Assembly: GCA_963783855.1 (NCBI GenBank)
Contig: CAWAPE010000014.1
Span: forward strand, 372,001 to 436,000
Direction of reading: 5' to 3'
Length of the DNA: 64,000 bases
Source of the DNA: JAKAGZ01 sp963783855
GTDB lineage: Bacteria; Bacteroidota; Ignavibacteria; Ignavibacteriales; Ignavibacteriaceae
Below, in pieces: positions 1 through 8,097 of the stretch. Position numbers and translations under genes: made by a program. The number at the start of each line of letters is the position of its first letter. The first letter of the stretch is position 1. The notes below the pieces were generated by a model, which saw only the letters and a program-made list of their open reading frames with translations, was not told the DNA's origin and searched no databases.

Positions 1-600
1 GGTCAGGGAATGTTGCCAATATTTATTAAATTTGTCTTTATTCCGTTTAGTTTTTTTATGGTTTTGTTGCTATTGTGGATTACAATAGAACCTTATTTAA
101 AGAGAGAAAAACTGGAGAAAATCCTTCCTCCTGTAGTAACGCTTAAGAAAACGAAACATCACGAGAGAGAAACGATGGGGTATAAAAAAATTGGAATAGC
201 CCTTGAAGGAAAAATGAACAGGGATCAGCAAATAGTTGAGGGAGCTTACCCGTTTATAAATTCAACCGATGCGGAAATTTATTTTATACATTGTGTGGAG
301 ACAGCAACAGGAAGATTTATTGGCGATATGGTTGCCGATAAGCGGGCCAATGAAATGGATGAGTATTTAAAACAATTTTCAGGAAAATTAGAAAAGGAAA
401 ATTTTACAACCCACACTGTAATCGGAGGCGGTGAACCTGAAGATGAAATTGCAAGAATCTGCAAAAGTGAAAATATTGAATTGCTGATTGTCGGAAGTCA
501 CGGACATAAATTTGTGAAAGATATTATTTATGGTTCAACAGTCAATGAAGTGAGACACAGGGTACGAGTTCCGGTTCTCGCAATTCCTGTTGATAATTAA
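1..600 (+). CDS. C-terminal part of membrane protein with UspA domain (5' end outside window)
   Basis: The reading frame is open to the first base of the window, so the gene starts upstream. The visible part begins with one hydrophobic helix (about residues 4-30 after the window edge) and a basic linker, followed by a complete universal stress protein domain. The UspA nucleotide-binding signature G-x2-G-x9-G-S/T is intact near the end (GSHG...GST). A membrane C-terminus fused to UspA fits transporter-UspA fusions such as Nramp-type Mn/Fe permeases. The next gene, an iron/manganese VIT1-type transporter, makes that plausible but does not prove it. An amino-acid permease-UspA fusion is the alternative. 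The ATG at 10 is internal in this view and should not be taken as the start. Confidence 0.75.
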   Translation, partial: GQGMLPIFIKFVFIPFSFFMVLLLLWITIEPYLKREKLEKILPPVVTLKKTKHHERETMGYKKIGIALEGKMNRDQQIVEGAYPFINSTDAEIYFIHCVETATGRFIGDMVADKRANEMDEYLKQFSGKLEKENFTTHTVIGGGEPEDEIARICKSENIELLIVGSHGHKFVKDIIYGSTVNEVRHRVRVPVLAIPVDN

Positions 601-630
601 TATTTCTAAAATCAAATAAAAATATTTACA

Positions 631-1746
631 ATGGAAAAACTTGATAAAGAAACTATTAGTACCTGGAGATACCATCTGCAGGATGAAATAGATGCGGCAT
701 TTCTTTACCGAACATTAGCAGAGCTTATCCATAACGAAAAAAGAAGAAATATTTATTTGCAATTAGCAAATGTTGAGGATAAGCACGTTGAAGCGTGGAG
801 AGATCTTCTGATAAAAAATGAAATAAAAATCAGAAAAGAAGAACCGTCAACTAAAGCAAAAATTACCGCATGGTTTTCTAATAAATTTGGTCCTGCATTA
901 CTTACAAAAATGATGCTGCAGGAAGAAGCTACTGAAGTAAAATCCTATCTGGGTTTATATAAGGATAATCCGGAAGGACAGACCGGCGATATTGCACTTC
1001 GACTTGCACGCGATTCTGCCGAACACGCGAACAAATTAATGGATACTGATGATATAAGCGAGGAGCCGTGGCACAGTTCGGAATCAGGTGGAATTTTAAG
1101 GAATGTAGTTTACGGGTTTAATGATGGGCTAACGGCAAATTTTGGTTTGATTGCAGGAGTAATTGGTGCGAGCGCAGCTCCACATTTAATTTTAATTTCA
1201 GGTATGGCAGGATTGATTGCCGACGCCCTTTCGATGGGGTCTTCCGGATATCTTGCTGCAATAAGTGAAAAGGATGTTTTCGAGCATGAAAAAAGAATGG
1301 AAAGGGATGAAATAAGATTGATGCCGGAGCTTGAAACAGAAGAACTTGCATTGATTTATGAATCAAAGGGTATGAATCCCGATGATGCAAAAAAGTTAGC
1401 TGTTGAAGCAATGAAAAATCCGGAACAGGTGCTTGATGAAAAAGTACGAGAAGAGCTTGGCATGGTTGAAAACCCTCAGAGTCCCCTGAAAGAGGGATGG
1501 ATAACTGGTCTGGCAACTGCAATCGGGGCATTAATTCCCGTTTTTCCATTCTTTTTCTGGGAAGGCACGATTGCAATAATTATTTCATTTATAATTTCAA
1601 TGACGGCCCATTTTGGTGTCGGCGCTGCAAGAAGTTTTTTTACGGGACGCGGTATTTTCAGAAGCGGTTTTGATATGTTCGTGGTAGGTTTTGGTGTTGC
1701 CGCAGTTGGTTATTTTATTGGGGAATTAATTCTGAAATTTTTATAA
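631..1746 (+). CDS. Ferritin-like/VIT1-CCC1 fusion, Fe/Mn transporter
   Basis: 371 aa in two parts. Residues 1 to about 145 are a rubrerythrin/ferritin-like four-helix bundle with candidate di-iron ligands E19 and E49-D-K-H52, plus a later SAEH motif. Residues 155-371 are a VIT1/CCC1 membrane domain with the GFNDGLTANFGLIAG signature and about five hydrophobic segments. VIT1/CCC1 proteins export or sequester Fe2+/Mn2+. In the ferritin-fused (MbfA-type) proteins the cytosolic ferritin domain is thought to sense or deliver iron, and the orientation is normally out of the cytosol. It lies 30 bp after a UspA-tailed membrane protein, so a small metal-homeostasis operon is inferred. Length is normal for the fusion family. 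Confidence 0.88.
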   Translation: MEKLDKETISTWRYHLQDEIDAAFLYRTLAELIHNEKRRNIYLQLANVEDKHVEAWRDLLIKNEIKIRKEEPSTKAKITAWFSNKFGPALLTKMMLQEEATEVKSYLGLYKDNPEGQTGDIALRLARDSAEHANKLMDTDDISEEPWHSSESGGILRNVVYGFNDGLTANFGLIAGVIGASAAPHLILISGMAGLIADALSMGSSGYLAAISEKDVFEHEKRMERDEIRLMPELETEELALIYESKGMNPDDAKKLAVEAMKNPEQVLDEKVREELGMVENPQSPLKEGWITGLATAIGALIPVFPFFFWEGTIAIIISFIISMTAHFGVGAARSFFTGRGIFRSGFDMFVVGFGVAAVGYFIGELILKFL

Positions 1747-1765
1747 ATAAAAAAGAGTTATGGTT

Positions 1766-2532
1766 ATGAAGAAAATCAGAATATTGTCCTGGAATGTTAA
1801 CGGACTTAGAGCAGTTCACAAAAAAGGTTTTCTGGATTGGTTTAAAAAGAGCAGCCGGATATTCTTTGTCTGCAGGAAACAAAAGCGCAGGAAGAACAAT
1901 TACCGGACGAAGTAAGAAATGTTGAAGGATATCACTCATATTTTTCATCAGCTGTAAAAAAAGGTTATAGCGGCGTTGCTATTTATAGCAAAGAAAAACC
2001 AAAGAGTGTAAAAAAAGGATTTGGCATTGAAAAGTTTGATAGTGAAGGGAGAATTTTGGTCGCAGAATATTCCAATTTTACGTTGATAAATATTTATTAC
2101 CCAAACGGGAAAGCAAGAGAAGAAAGACTTCGTTACAAAATGGATTTTTACGATGCATTTCTTAAATTCGCAAACAAGCTGAAGAAAAAAGGCAAAAATT
2201 TAATAATCTGCGGTGATGTAAACACGGCCCACAAAGAAATTGATCTTGCCCGCCCGAAACCAAATGAAAAAGTGTCCGGATTTCTTCCGGAAGAAAGGGC
2301 ATGGATGGATAAATTTTTTGCTAATGGTTATCTGGATACATTCAGAATGTTCAACGAGGAGCCGGAAAACTATACCTGGTGGGATGTGATAAGCCGTGCG
2401 CGTGACAGGAATGTTGGCTGGCGTATCGATTATTTTTTCATCAGTGAAAGCCTGAAAAATAAAATTAAAGACGCATTTATAATGTCAGATGTTATGGGTT
2501 CCGACCACTGCCCTATAGGAATAGAAATTTAG
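1766..2532 (+). pseudogene. xth: Exodeoxyribonuclease III, single frameshift
   Basis: The 5' part (from ATG 1766, or 1760) encodes the standard ExoIII start KKIRILSWNVNGLRA and reads on to DWFKK. The frame then changes and would stop near 1913. The remainder, with the LQETK metal-binding motif, CGDVNTAH, GWRIDYFF and the final GSDHCPIG, is in another frame and runs to 2532. Adding one A to the A5 run at 1844-1848 gives ...FKKEQPDILCLQETK and an uninterrupted 255-aa protein, the usual ExoIII length. All catalytic motifs of the Mg-dependent AP endonuclease/3'-5' exonuclease fold are then present. It is either a draft-sequence error or a recent inactivation. It sits 4 bp before a photolyase, making a small DNA-repair pair. 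Confidence 0.85.
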
Positions 2533-2536
2533 TCCG

Positions 2537-3886
2537 ATGATAGAAGTTAACCCCCGCAGGATAAGATTACTTCAGGATGGAAAAAAATTACCCGGTCCTG
2601 TTATTTACTGGATGAGTCGCGATCAGCGCGTTCACGATAACTGGGCTCTTTTATTTGCACAGAAACTTGCCCTGGGAAACAATTCTGAACTTGCTGTAGT
2701 TTTTAATCTCATTCCCGATTTCCTTGAAGCTACAATACGCCAGTATGGATTTATGCTTAAAGGATTGCAGCAGGTAGAGAAGGAATTAAATAAATTCAAC
2801 ATTCCATTCTATCTTCTGCAAGGGAAACCCGATAAAACAATCTCAAAATTTATTTCCGGGAAAAATATCAGCATAATTATTTCTGATTTTGATCCACTGC
2901 GGGTTAAGAGATTATGGAAAAGAGATCTTGCGAAAAAAATAAATATCCCATTTTACGAAGTAGATGCGCATAATATAGTCCCTTGCCTTTATGTCTCGCA
3001 AAAAATTGAATACGGGGCTTATACTATCAGACCCAAAATTCACAAAGCTCTGCCGGAGTTTCTTGAAGAGTTTCCACAGGTAATTAAAATGAAAAAACCG
3101 GGGAAGTTTTCTTTTCAAAAAATTAACTGGGAAGGAGTAAGAGAAAATCTTAAAGTAGATTTTTCAGTTAAGGAAGTTAATTGGATAAAACCAGGTGAAA
3201 AAGAAGCACGAAAGTGTTTAGGTGAATTTATTCTTGAAAAGCTTGATAAATACAACGATGAAAGAAACGACCCCACTAAAAACGGACAGTCTAATTTATC
3301 TCCTTATATACACTTTGGACAAATATCGGCTCAACGTGTTGCGCTCGAAGTTCAAGAACTAAAAAATCATTCCGACTCATCAGAAGCATTTCTGGAAGAA
3401 TTAATTGTAAGAAGAGAACTGTCAGATAATTTCTGTTATTATAATTCTGAATATGATTCATTCAAAGGATTTCATGAGTGGGCGCGGAAATCATTAAACG
3501 AACATAGAAAAGATAAAAGAGAATTCGTCTACTCATTAAAGCAATTTGAAAATGCAAAAACACATGAAGAGTTGTGGAATGCAGCACAGATGGAATTAAT
3601 GAAAACAGGCAAACTTCATGGATATATGAGGATGTACTGGGCAAAAAAAATTCTTGAGTGGACAAAATCACCGGAAAATGCACTGAGTATAGCCATTTAT
3701 TTAAATGATAAATATAATTTAGACGGGCGTGATCCGAATGGTTATACTGGTTGTGCGTGGTCAATCGGTGGCATTCACGACAGAGCATGGACAGAAAGGC
3801 CTGTCTTCGGGAAAATCCGTTACATGAATTACAACGGATGCAAACGCAAATTTAATGTAAATGGGTATATAAAAAGATGGAGGTAG
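2537..3886 (+). CDS. phr: Class II deoxyribodipyrimidine photo-lyase
   Basis: 449 aa, the normal size of class II CPD photolyases, which use FADH- and light to reverse cyclobutane pyrimidine dimers. The N-terminal alpha/beta domain starts with the class II motif YWMSRDQRVHDNWALL (about residues 24-39). The C-terminal FAD domain carries NPNGYTGCAWSIGGIHDRAW followed by a Trp/Asn-rich end, both typical of class II rather than class I enzymes. It starts 4 bp after the exonuclease III gene, so co-transcription of two repair genes is likely. Its TAG stop codon (3884-3886) is part of a GTAG tetranucleotide that heads a REP palindrome, so the last codons may have been reset by REP insertion. Confidence 0.95.
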   Translation: MIEVNPRRIRLLQDGKKLPGPVIYWMSRDQRVHDNWALLFAQKLALGNNSELAVVFNLIPDFLEATIRQYGFMLKGLQQVEKELNKFNIPFYLLQGKPDKTISKFISGKNISIIISDFDPLRVKRLWKRDLAKKINIPFYEVDAHNIVPCLYVSQKIEYGAYTIRPKIHKALPEFLEEFPQVIKMKKPGKFSFQKINWEGVRENLKVDFSVKEVNWIKPGEKEARKCLGEFILEKLDKYNDERNDPTKNGQSNLSPYIHFGQISAQRVALEVQELKNHSDSSEAFLEELIVRRELSDNFCYYNSEYDSFKGFHEWARKSLNEHRKDKREFVYSLKQFENAKTHEELWNAAQMELMKTGKLHGYMRMYWAKKILEWTKSPENALSIAIYLNDKYNLDGRDPNGYTGCAWSIGGIHDRAWTERPVFGKIRYMNYNGCKRKFNVNGYIKRWR

Positions 3887-3907
3887 GGTTCGCATTTTAT
3901 GCGAACC
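3883..3907 (+). repeat. REP palindrome 1 with GTAG head
   Basis: GTAG (3883-3886) is followed by a perfect 9-bp inverted repeat, GGTTCGCAT and ATGCGAACC, with a TTT loop. This is the layout of REP sequences mobilised or maintained by RAYT (TnpA-REP) proteins, whose gene lies just downstream. It may also act as a transcription terminator for the photolyase gene, since CTTTT follows. Confidence 0.8.
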
Positions 3908-3939
3908 TTTTGATGGAAATTATTTTAATCTGATTATAA

Positions 3940-3965
3940 GGAAACGCATAAAATGCGTTCCCTAC
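3940..3965 (-). repeat. REP palindrome 2, inverted, GTAG head on minus strand
   Basis: Read on the minus strand, GTAG (complement of 3962-3965) is followed by GGAACGCAT, TTT, and ATGCGTTTCC, a 9-bp stem with one extra base. It faces copy 1 head-to-tail, giving a BIME-like pair 32 bp apart. The TAG stop codon of the RAYT gene lies inside this GTAG. Confidence 0.75.
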
Positions 3966-4459
3966 ATGTACAGATTTTCCGGATAATTTTTTTCGTATTC
4001 CCATTTTAACGGGTTTTCACTAATATACTTTCTGATTAAATACAATTCTCTTTCATTTCTTATGATCCTGTCGTAAAATGATTTTTGCCAGATCCTTTGC
4101 CTACTTTTTGGAATTCTTCTAATATCTTTAGTGCATGAACTTTTAAATTGTTGAATTATTTTAGATACAACCATTTTATTTCTTGAAATTGATGCTTTAT
4201 TCTTTCTGTTAATTAGTATTAAATGAATATGGTCAGGCATTATAATAGAATAATCAATTTCAATATATTCATATAAATCTCCAAGTAATTCTAAATGATG
4301 TTTTACTAATGTCCCGAATTTATTCAATTTCATTTTTGCATTATTTATCCCTCCAAATAATTCTTTTCTCTTAAATACGCATATAGTAAGGAAATAATAT
4401 CCCGCCAAAGAATAATCATACGGTTTAAGCCTATTAGGTTTTCGTTCCCTGCGCCCCAT
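3962..4459 (-). CDS. REP-associated tyrosine transposase (RAYT, IS200/IS605-like)
   Basis: A Y1-transposase_1 (HUH) domain protein of 165 aa from the ATG at 4459, where the family-typical start GRRERKPNRLKPYDYS follows. A longer frame from 4555 has no family similarity in its first 32 residues and would read through a REP copy. The metal-binding HUH motif is visible as MPDHIHLIL, and the catalytic Tyr region as KSFYDRIIRNERELYLIR, ending in the usual NPLKWEYEK. RAYTs are single-copy domesticated relatives of IS200 transposases that nick GTAG-headed REP hairpins. Three such hairpins bracket this gene, so enzyme and substrate are together. Looks intact; activity is unknown. Confidence 0.9.
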   Translation of the reverse strand: MGRRERKPNRLKPYDYSLAGYYFLTICVFKRKELFGGINNAKMKLNKFGTLVKHHLELLGDLYEYIEIDYSIIMPDHIHLILINRKNKASISRNKMVVSKIIQQFKSSCTKDIRRIPKSRQRIWQKSFYDRIIRNERELYLIRKYISENPLKWEYEKNYPENLYM

Positions 4460-4482
4460 AATTTTAATATAACAATTATATC

Positions 4483-4505
4483 GTAGTTCACATTTTATGC
4501 GAACC
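4483..4505 (+). repeat. REP palindrome 3 with GTAG head, upstream of RAYT
   Basis: GTAG (4483-4486) is followed by TTCACAT, TTT and ATGCGAACC. The right arm is identical to REP copy 1; the left arm lacks two G and has one mismatch (A90/C100 of this kilobase). It lies 24 bp upstream of the RAYT start codon and marks the other edge of the element. Confidence 0.7.
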
Positions 4506-4581
4506 TTTGGGGTCTTTCCAAATGAGGACAATTTCCTTAAATTTACCGACCACATTTCAAAAAAAATAGCCTTAATAAATA

Positions 4582-5469
4582 ATGAAAAATTACAGAGTTT
4601 TATTGTTTTATAAATATGCCCCGGTACAAGATCCTGATACTTTTATGCAGGAACACCTGGTGTTTTGTAAATCTATTAACCTGACCGGACGTATTTTTAT
4701 AGCAACCGAGGGAATAAATGGAACGGTGTCTGGAAAAGTAAATGATATTGAAAAGTATAAATCCAAACTTAGAAGTTATCCGCAGTTCGCCGATATTATT
4801 TTCAAAGAGGATGAAGAAGAAAAACCGGCACATTCAAAAATGCATGTGCGTGTTAAAAATGAGATAGTAAATTCAAAATTATTTAATACAAAGCTTGCAA
4901 ACGGGGGAAAAAGATTAACCCCTGAACAATTGAAAGAATTTTATGAAAACGGAAAAGACTTTATTATTGTAGATGCGCGAAACTGGTATGAAAGTGAGAT
5001 AGGTAGATTTAAAAATGCGATAACTCCGCAAATTAAAAAATTCCGCGATTGGCCTACAGCAGTCGAAGAGTTAAAAGAATATAAAGACAAAACGGTAGTC
5101 ACGTATTGTACAGGTGGTATCAGGTGTGAAAAAGCCTCAGCTTATATGGTTGAGCAGGGTTTCAAAGATGTTTACCAGCTTGACGGTGGGATTGTAAGTT
5201 ACACTAAAAAATTTCCGGATACCTTTTGGGAGGGCGCTGTCTGGGTTTTTGATGAAAGGTATGTTGTAAACCCGAATACAAAAAATGAACTAAGAGAAAT
5301 TGCTAACTGTGTATTTTGTGGAAAGAAAACTTCGTATTATATTAACTGCCATAATCTTGAATGTGATAAAATTCTGATTTGTTGTCATGAATGTAAAAAA
5401 GAAATGGATTATTGTTGTTCAGAAGAATGCAGGAATTCCCCGAGAAAACGTGATCATTATTACGGCTGA
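4582..5469 (+). CDS. trhO: tRNA uridine(34) hydroxylase TrhO (YceA, rhodanese-type)
   Basis: 295 aa with the UPF0176/YceA architecture. An N-terminal ferredoxin-like domain contains IATEGINGTVSG. A rhodanese domain follows (about residues 115-215) with the active Cys in YCTGGIRCEKAS near residue 176. The C-terminal tail has several Cys pairs (CVFCGKK, CHNLECDK, CCHECKK, CCSEEC). TrhO catalyses O2-dependent formation of 5-hydroxyuridine at the wobble base U34 of tRNAs. It is first in a tight three-gene run (gaps of 2 and 6 bp) with a HExxH membrane protein and a MORN/TonB protein. The prephenate-dependent counterpart TrhP is also in this window at 19887. Confidence 0.93.
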   Translation: MKNYRVLLFYKYAPVQDPDTFMQEHLVFCKSINLTGRIFIATEGINGTVSGKVNDIEKYKSKLRSYPQFADIIFKEDEEEKPAHSKMHVRVKNEIVNSKLFNTKLANGGKRLTPEQLKEFYENGKDFIIVDARNWYESEIGRFKNAITPQIKKFRDWPTAVEELKEYKDKTVVTYCTGGIRCEKASAYMVEQGFKDVYQLDGGIVSYTKKFPDTFWEGAVWVFDERYVVNPNTKNELREIANCVFCGKKTSYYINCHNLECDKILICCHECKKEMDYCCSEECRNSPRKRDHYYG

Positions 5470-5471
5470 AA

Positions 5472-5981
5472 ATGAATAAAGACCTTGTTCCTTATAGCAG
5501 ATGGGACGAATTAAAAAAATGGATACCATCCTTAATCATCCTTCCAATGTGTGTTTACCTTGTTATGGATCGGGGAAATTACGGATTAATTGATAACGCC
5601 GATCTTGTTATACACGAAGCGGGTCATTTCTTTTTTAAATTTTTCGGCAAATTTATCTATGCTGCAGGTGGAACCCTGATGCAGATAATACTGCCATCAA
5701 TTATCGCTTTTTATTTTCTTAAAAATATGTACAGACTGGGTGTTCAGGTTAGTTTGCTGTGGCTCGGTCAAAATCTTATTAATATAAGTGTATATGCCGC
5801 AGATGCGCAGGCACAAAAACTTCCGCTGCTTGGGGGAAACAACGTTTATCACGACTGGCATTATCTGTTAGGTGAAATTGGCCTGCTGGATTACTCTTCA
5901 GAAGTTGGTTATTTTTTCGTTGGTCTTGCAATACTTGTTTTTATTATACTTCTGATGATGCCATTAATTATAATTGATTAA
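5472..5981 (+). CDS. Membrane protein with HExxH motif, putative zinc metallopeptidase
   Basis: 169 aa with about four hydrophobic segments (residues 18-32, 54-80, 85-105, 147-168). The first membrane region is followed by D-L-V-I-HEAGH (H48-E49-x-x-H52) and then FGKFIYAAGGTLMQIILP. A HExxH followed by a glycine-rich membrane segment resembles site-2 protease (M50-like) active sites, but the protein is short and I cannot place a third zinc ligand. The D in VYAADAQAQK or the H in NVYHDWHYLL are candidates. I do not recognise the family by name. It begins 2 bp after trhO and ends 6 bp before the MORN/TonB gene, so co-expression is likely. Confidence 0.65.
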   Translation: MNKDLVPYSRWDELKKWIPSLIILPMCVYLVMDRGNYGLIDNADLVIHEAGHFFFKFFGKFIYAAGGTLMQIILPSIIAFYFLKNMYRLGVQVSLLWLGQNLINISVYAADAQAQKLPLLGGNNVYHDWHYLLGEIGLLDYSSEVGYFFVGLAILVFIILLMMPLIIID

Positions 5982-5987
5982 ATCTTA

Positions 5988-6782
5988 ATGAAATATCTTG
6001 TTTTAATATCTTTATCAATAATTCTTATTTTTTCAGCACTTCACGCACAGGAGATTGTAAAGAAATCTTATTATTCCGGAGGAGAGTTAAAATCAGAAAT
6101 TGTATATTCGGATAGTTTACGTGATGGTGAGGCAAAATTTTATTATCAAAATGGTAATCCCGAAGAGATAAGAACATATGTGAACGGACGTGTTGAGGGA
6201 ACTGTTAAAACCTATTATGAAAATGGCAAGATTAAAGAAATCTTTACCATTACTGATGGCAGACGGGACGGACCGACTTCACTTTTTGATTCCACAGGAA
6301 CATATTTAAAAGATATTGTTTACACAGATGGGAAATTAAATATAGATGAACCGACGTCTGTACAAAAAGAAAATGGGGATTCTCTTTTTGCAGCAAAAAT
6401 TGAAAAACTTAAAAGAAGCAGCACAAAAGCTGCTGTTCCCCCTGATTTTACCAATGAACACTTGAAAAATGATCCTGTCTATTTTACGAAACCGGAAGTT
6501 CCCGCCAAACCATTGGGCGGAATGGCCTCAATTTACAAAAAGCTGGTTTACCCGGATAATGCACGAGAAAACAATATACAGGGAATTGTTGATGTAATAA
6601 CTTTTATTGATGAAAAAGGAGATGTGGTTAATACAAAGATTGAAACAGGCTTAGGATATGGTTGTGATAAAGCAGCAGAATCTGCGATAAAATATACAAA
6701 GTTTAAACCGGCTAAATTTAAAGGGGAGTCAGTTAAATCACAGTTAAAAATTTCTGTAGAATTTAAAAGCTATAACAACTAA
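5988..6782 (+). CDS. Exported MORN-repeat protein with C-terminal TonB domain
   Basis: 264 aa with a cleavable signal peptide (KYLVLISLSIILIFSALHAQ). Residues 25-115 hold repeated YY..GxLKxE...DGxxxxYYxNG units of the MORN_2 (YwqK-like) type. Residues about 165-264 form a TonB C-terminal domain, with PAKPLGGM, YPDNARENNIQGIVDVITFIDE and FKPAKFKG. Such secreted MORN-TonB proteins are common in Bacteroidota and relatives and presumably act in the periplasm. No transmembrane anchor other than the signal is seen, so it is not a classical energising TonB. Third gene of the trhO run. It overlaps the convergent pdxB gene by 4 bp at the stop codons. Confidence 0.82.
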   Translation: MKYLVLISLSIILIFSALHAQEIVKKSYYSGGELKSEIVYSDSLRDGEAKFYYQNGNPEEIRTYVNGRVEGTVKTYYENGKIKEIFTITDGRRDGPTSLFDSTGTYLKDIVYTDGKLNIDEPTSVQKENGDSLFAAKIEKLKRSSTKAAVPPDFTNEHLKNDPVYFTKPEVPAKPLGGMASIYKKLVYPDNARENNIQGIVDVITFIDEKGDVVNTKIETGLGYGCDKAAESAIKYTKFKPAKFKGESVKSQLKISVEFKSYNN

Positions 6783-7915
6783 TCAATTAAGTTAAATCCA
6801 AAGGTTTTTAAGAAAGATTGTATTACAGGATTACTATTTTTTAATTCTAAAAAGTAGTTCGAAAATTCCCTTCTAAGCGGGTAGTCCTTTCTTAGTTTAT
6901 CAAAATATTTCCCTTTTTTGTTTTCCTGCAATTCCAAAATATTCCTTAATTGTTTATCATCATTTTTAATCCTATAAATTGCAGAAAATAGTTCTTGCAG
7001 GCTATTTGTTTCTTCTTGAAAATTTATCTTAATTATTTTCTCAGGTACTTCCGGAAAAACAGGTTCCCATTCTGGTTTTTTATTCAGGAAATTGCAAAGC
7101 GCATTATATAACATTACAGTTCCATTTACTTTTCCCTCGTAAGAATATCCGGCAATATGTGGAGTGGCAATGTTTGTTCTTTGCAGCAGATCGTTATTAA
7201 TATTAGGCTCATTTTCCCAGACATCCAGTACCATAGAAAGGTTATTTTTATTCTTTATATCTAATAGTGCTTTATTATTAATTACGGCTCCCCGCGAGGC
7301 ATTAATAAGTATGGTATCTTCTTTAAGCTTTTCCAATTTTTGATGATCAAATAAATGGAATGTCTTATCAACGCCATCCATATTTAAAGGAACATGCAGA
7401 GTAATAATATCGCATTCCAATATTTCATCCATCTCAATATAATCTTCTCTTTTTGTTAATCTTTTTAAGGGTGGATCATTTTTCAAAACCTTCATTCCAA
7501 GAGATGAAGCTAATTTTGAAACACGGCTTCCAATATTTCCAACACCTATAATGCCAATTGATTTTTCACTGAGATTAAATTGCTTTTCGCTCGCAATGTC
7601 AAAAAGGGAAGTAAAAACATATTCAGCTACGGCATCTGCGTTGCATCCTGCTGCATCGGCAAAAAAGATTCCCTGGGACGTAAGATATTCCTGATCTATA
7701 TGATCCCGCCCGATTGTTGCCGTTCCTACAAATTTTACTCTAGAGTTATTGAGCAGATTTTTATCAACTTTCGTTACTGATCTTACCAGGAGAATATCAG
7801 CATCAATTACTTCCTTGTTGGTAATTTTTCTACCCGGCAAAAGAAAGACGTTACCCAGAGAAGAAAAAGCTTCGGAAGCGAGTATTATATTTTCATCTGC
7901 TACAATTTTCAGCAT
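6779..7915 (-). CDS. pdxB: 4-phosphoerythronate dehydrogenase
   Basis: 378 aa from the ATG at 7915, where the family start LKIVADENIILASEAF follows directly; the ATG at 7936 would add seven unconserved residues. The D-isomer 2-hydroxyacid dehydrogenase fold is clear: VRSVTKV, FVGTATIGRDHID, the Rossmann motif IGIIGVGNIGSRV, and the C-terminal catalytic His in TPHIAGYSYEGK. The last ~90 residues match the PdxB-specific dimerisation region. PdxB oxidises 4-phospho-D-erythronate in the DXP-dependent pyridoxal phosphate pathway. It stands alone and convergent with the MORN/TonB gene. Confidence is high because the N-terminus and GCNADAVAEYVF are PdxB-like rather than SerA-like. Confidence 0.9.
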   Translation of the reverse strand: MLKIVADENIILASEAFSSLGNVFLLPGRKITNKEVIDADILLVRSVTKVDKNLLNNSRVKFVGTATIGRDHIDQEYLTSQGIFFADAAGCNADAVAEYVFTSLFDIASEKQFNLSEKSIGIIGVGNIGSRVSKLASSLGMKVLKNDPPLKRLTKREDYIEMDEILECDIITLHVPLNMDGVDKTFHLFDHQKLEKLKEDTILINASRGAVINNKALLDIKNKNNLSMVLDVWENEPNINNDLLQRTNIATPHIAGYSYEGKVNGTVMLYNALCNFLNKKPEWEPVFPEVPEKIIKINFQEETNSLQELFSAIYRIKNDDKQLRNILELQENKKGKYFDKLRKDYPLRREFSNYFLELKNSNPVIQSFLKTFGFNLID

Positions 7916-7981
7916 GGATATTACCCTTAAAAACAATGTCGGAAGAGCACTTTGTCACTGTTTTACTTGTTGATCGTTATA

Positions 7982-8012
7982 TTGTTTTTTCACATATTAA
8001 AAAGTATCTTTG
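7982..8012 (+). promoter_or_regulatory. Bacteroidota-type promoter for mgtE
   Basis: TTG at 7982-7984, a 20-bp spacer, then TATCTTTG at 8005-8012. This matches the -33/-7 consensus TTG-N19-21-TAnnTTTG used by the primary sigma factor of Bacteroidota. Transcription would start about 8019, leaving a leader of roughly 80 nt, too short for an M-box. Confidence 0.6.
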
Positions 8013-8097
8013 CAAGCCACAAAATAAAATTAATAAACACAAAATATGTAGAAACTTACAAAAATAATCCGGTCACTTTAAATTAAGGAGCTATAAG

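Noticed and set aside
1118..1576. 152-codon frame on the minus strand inside the VIT1 gene
   Set aside because: Antisense to a conserved membrane domain, with a low-complexity His/Phe/Leu-rich product.
3962..4555. Longer RAYT start at 4555
   Set aside because: The extra 32 residues lack family similarity and are read from REP copy 3.
8019..8097. M-box (ykoK) magnesium riboswitch before mgtE
   Set aside because: The space from the predicted start to the ATG is about 80 nt and shows no set of conserved stems; too short for an M-box.
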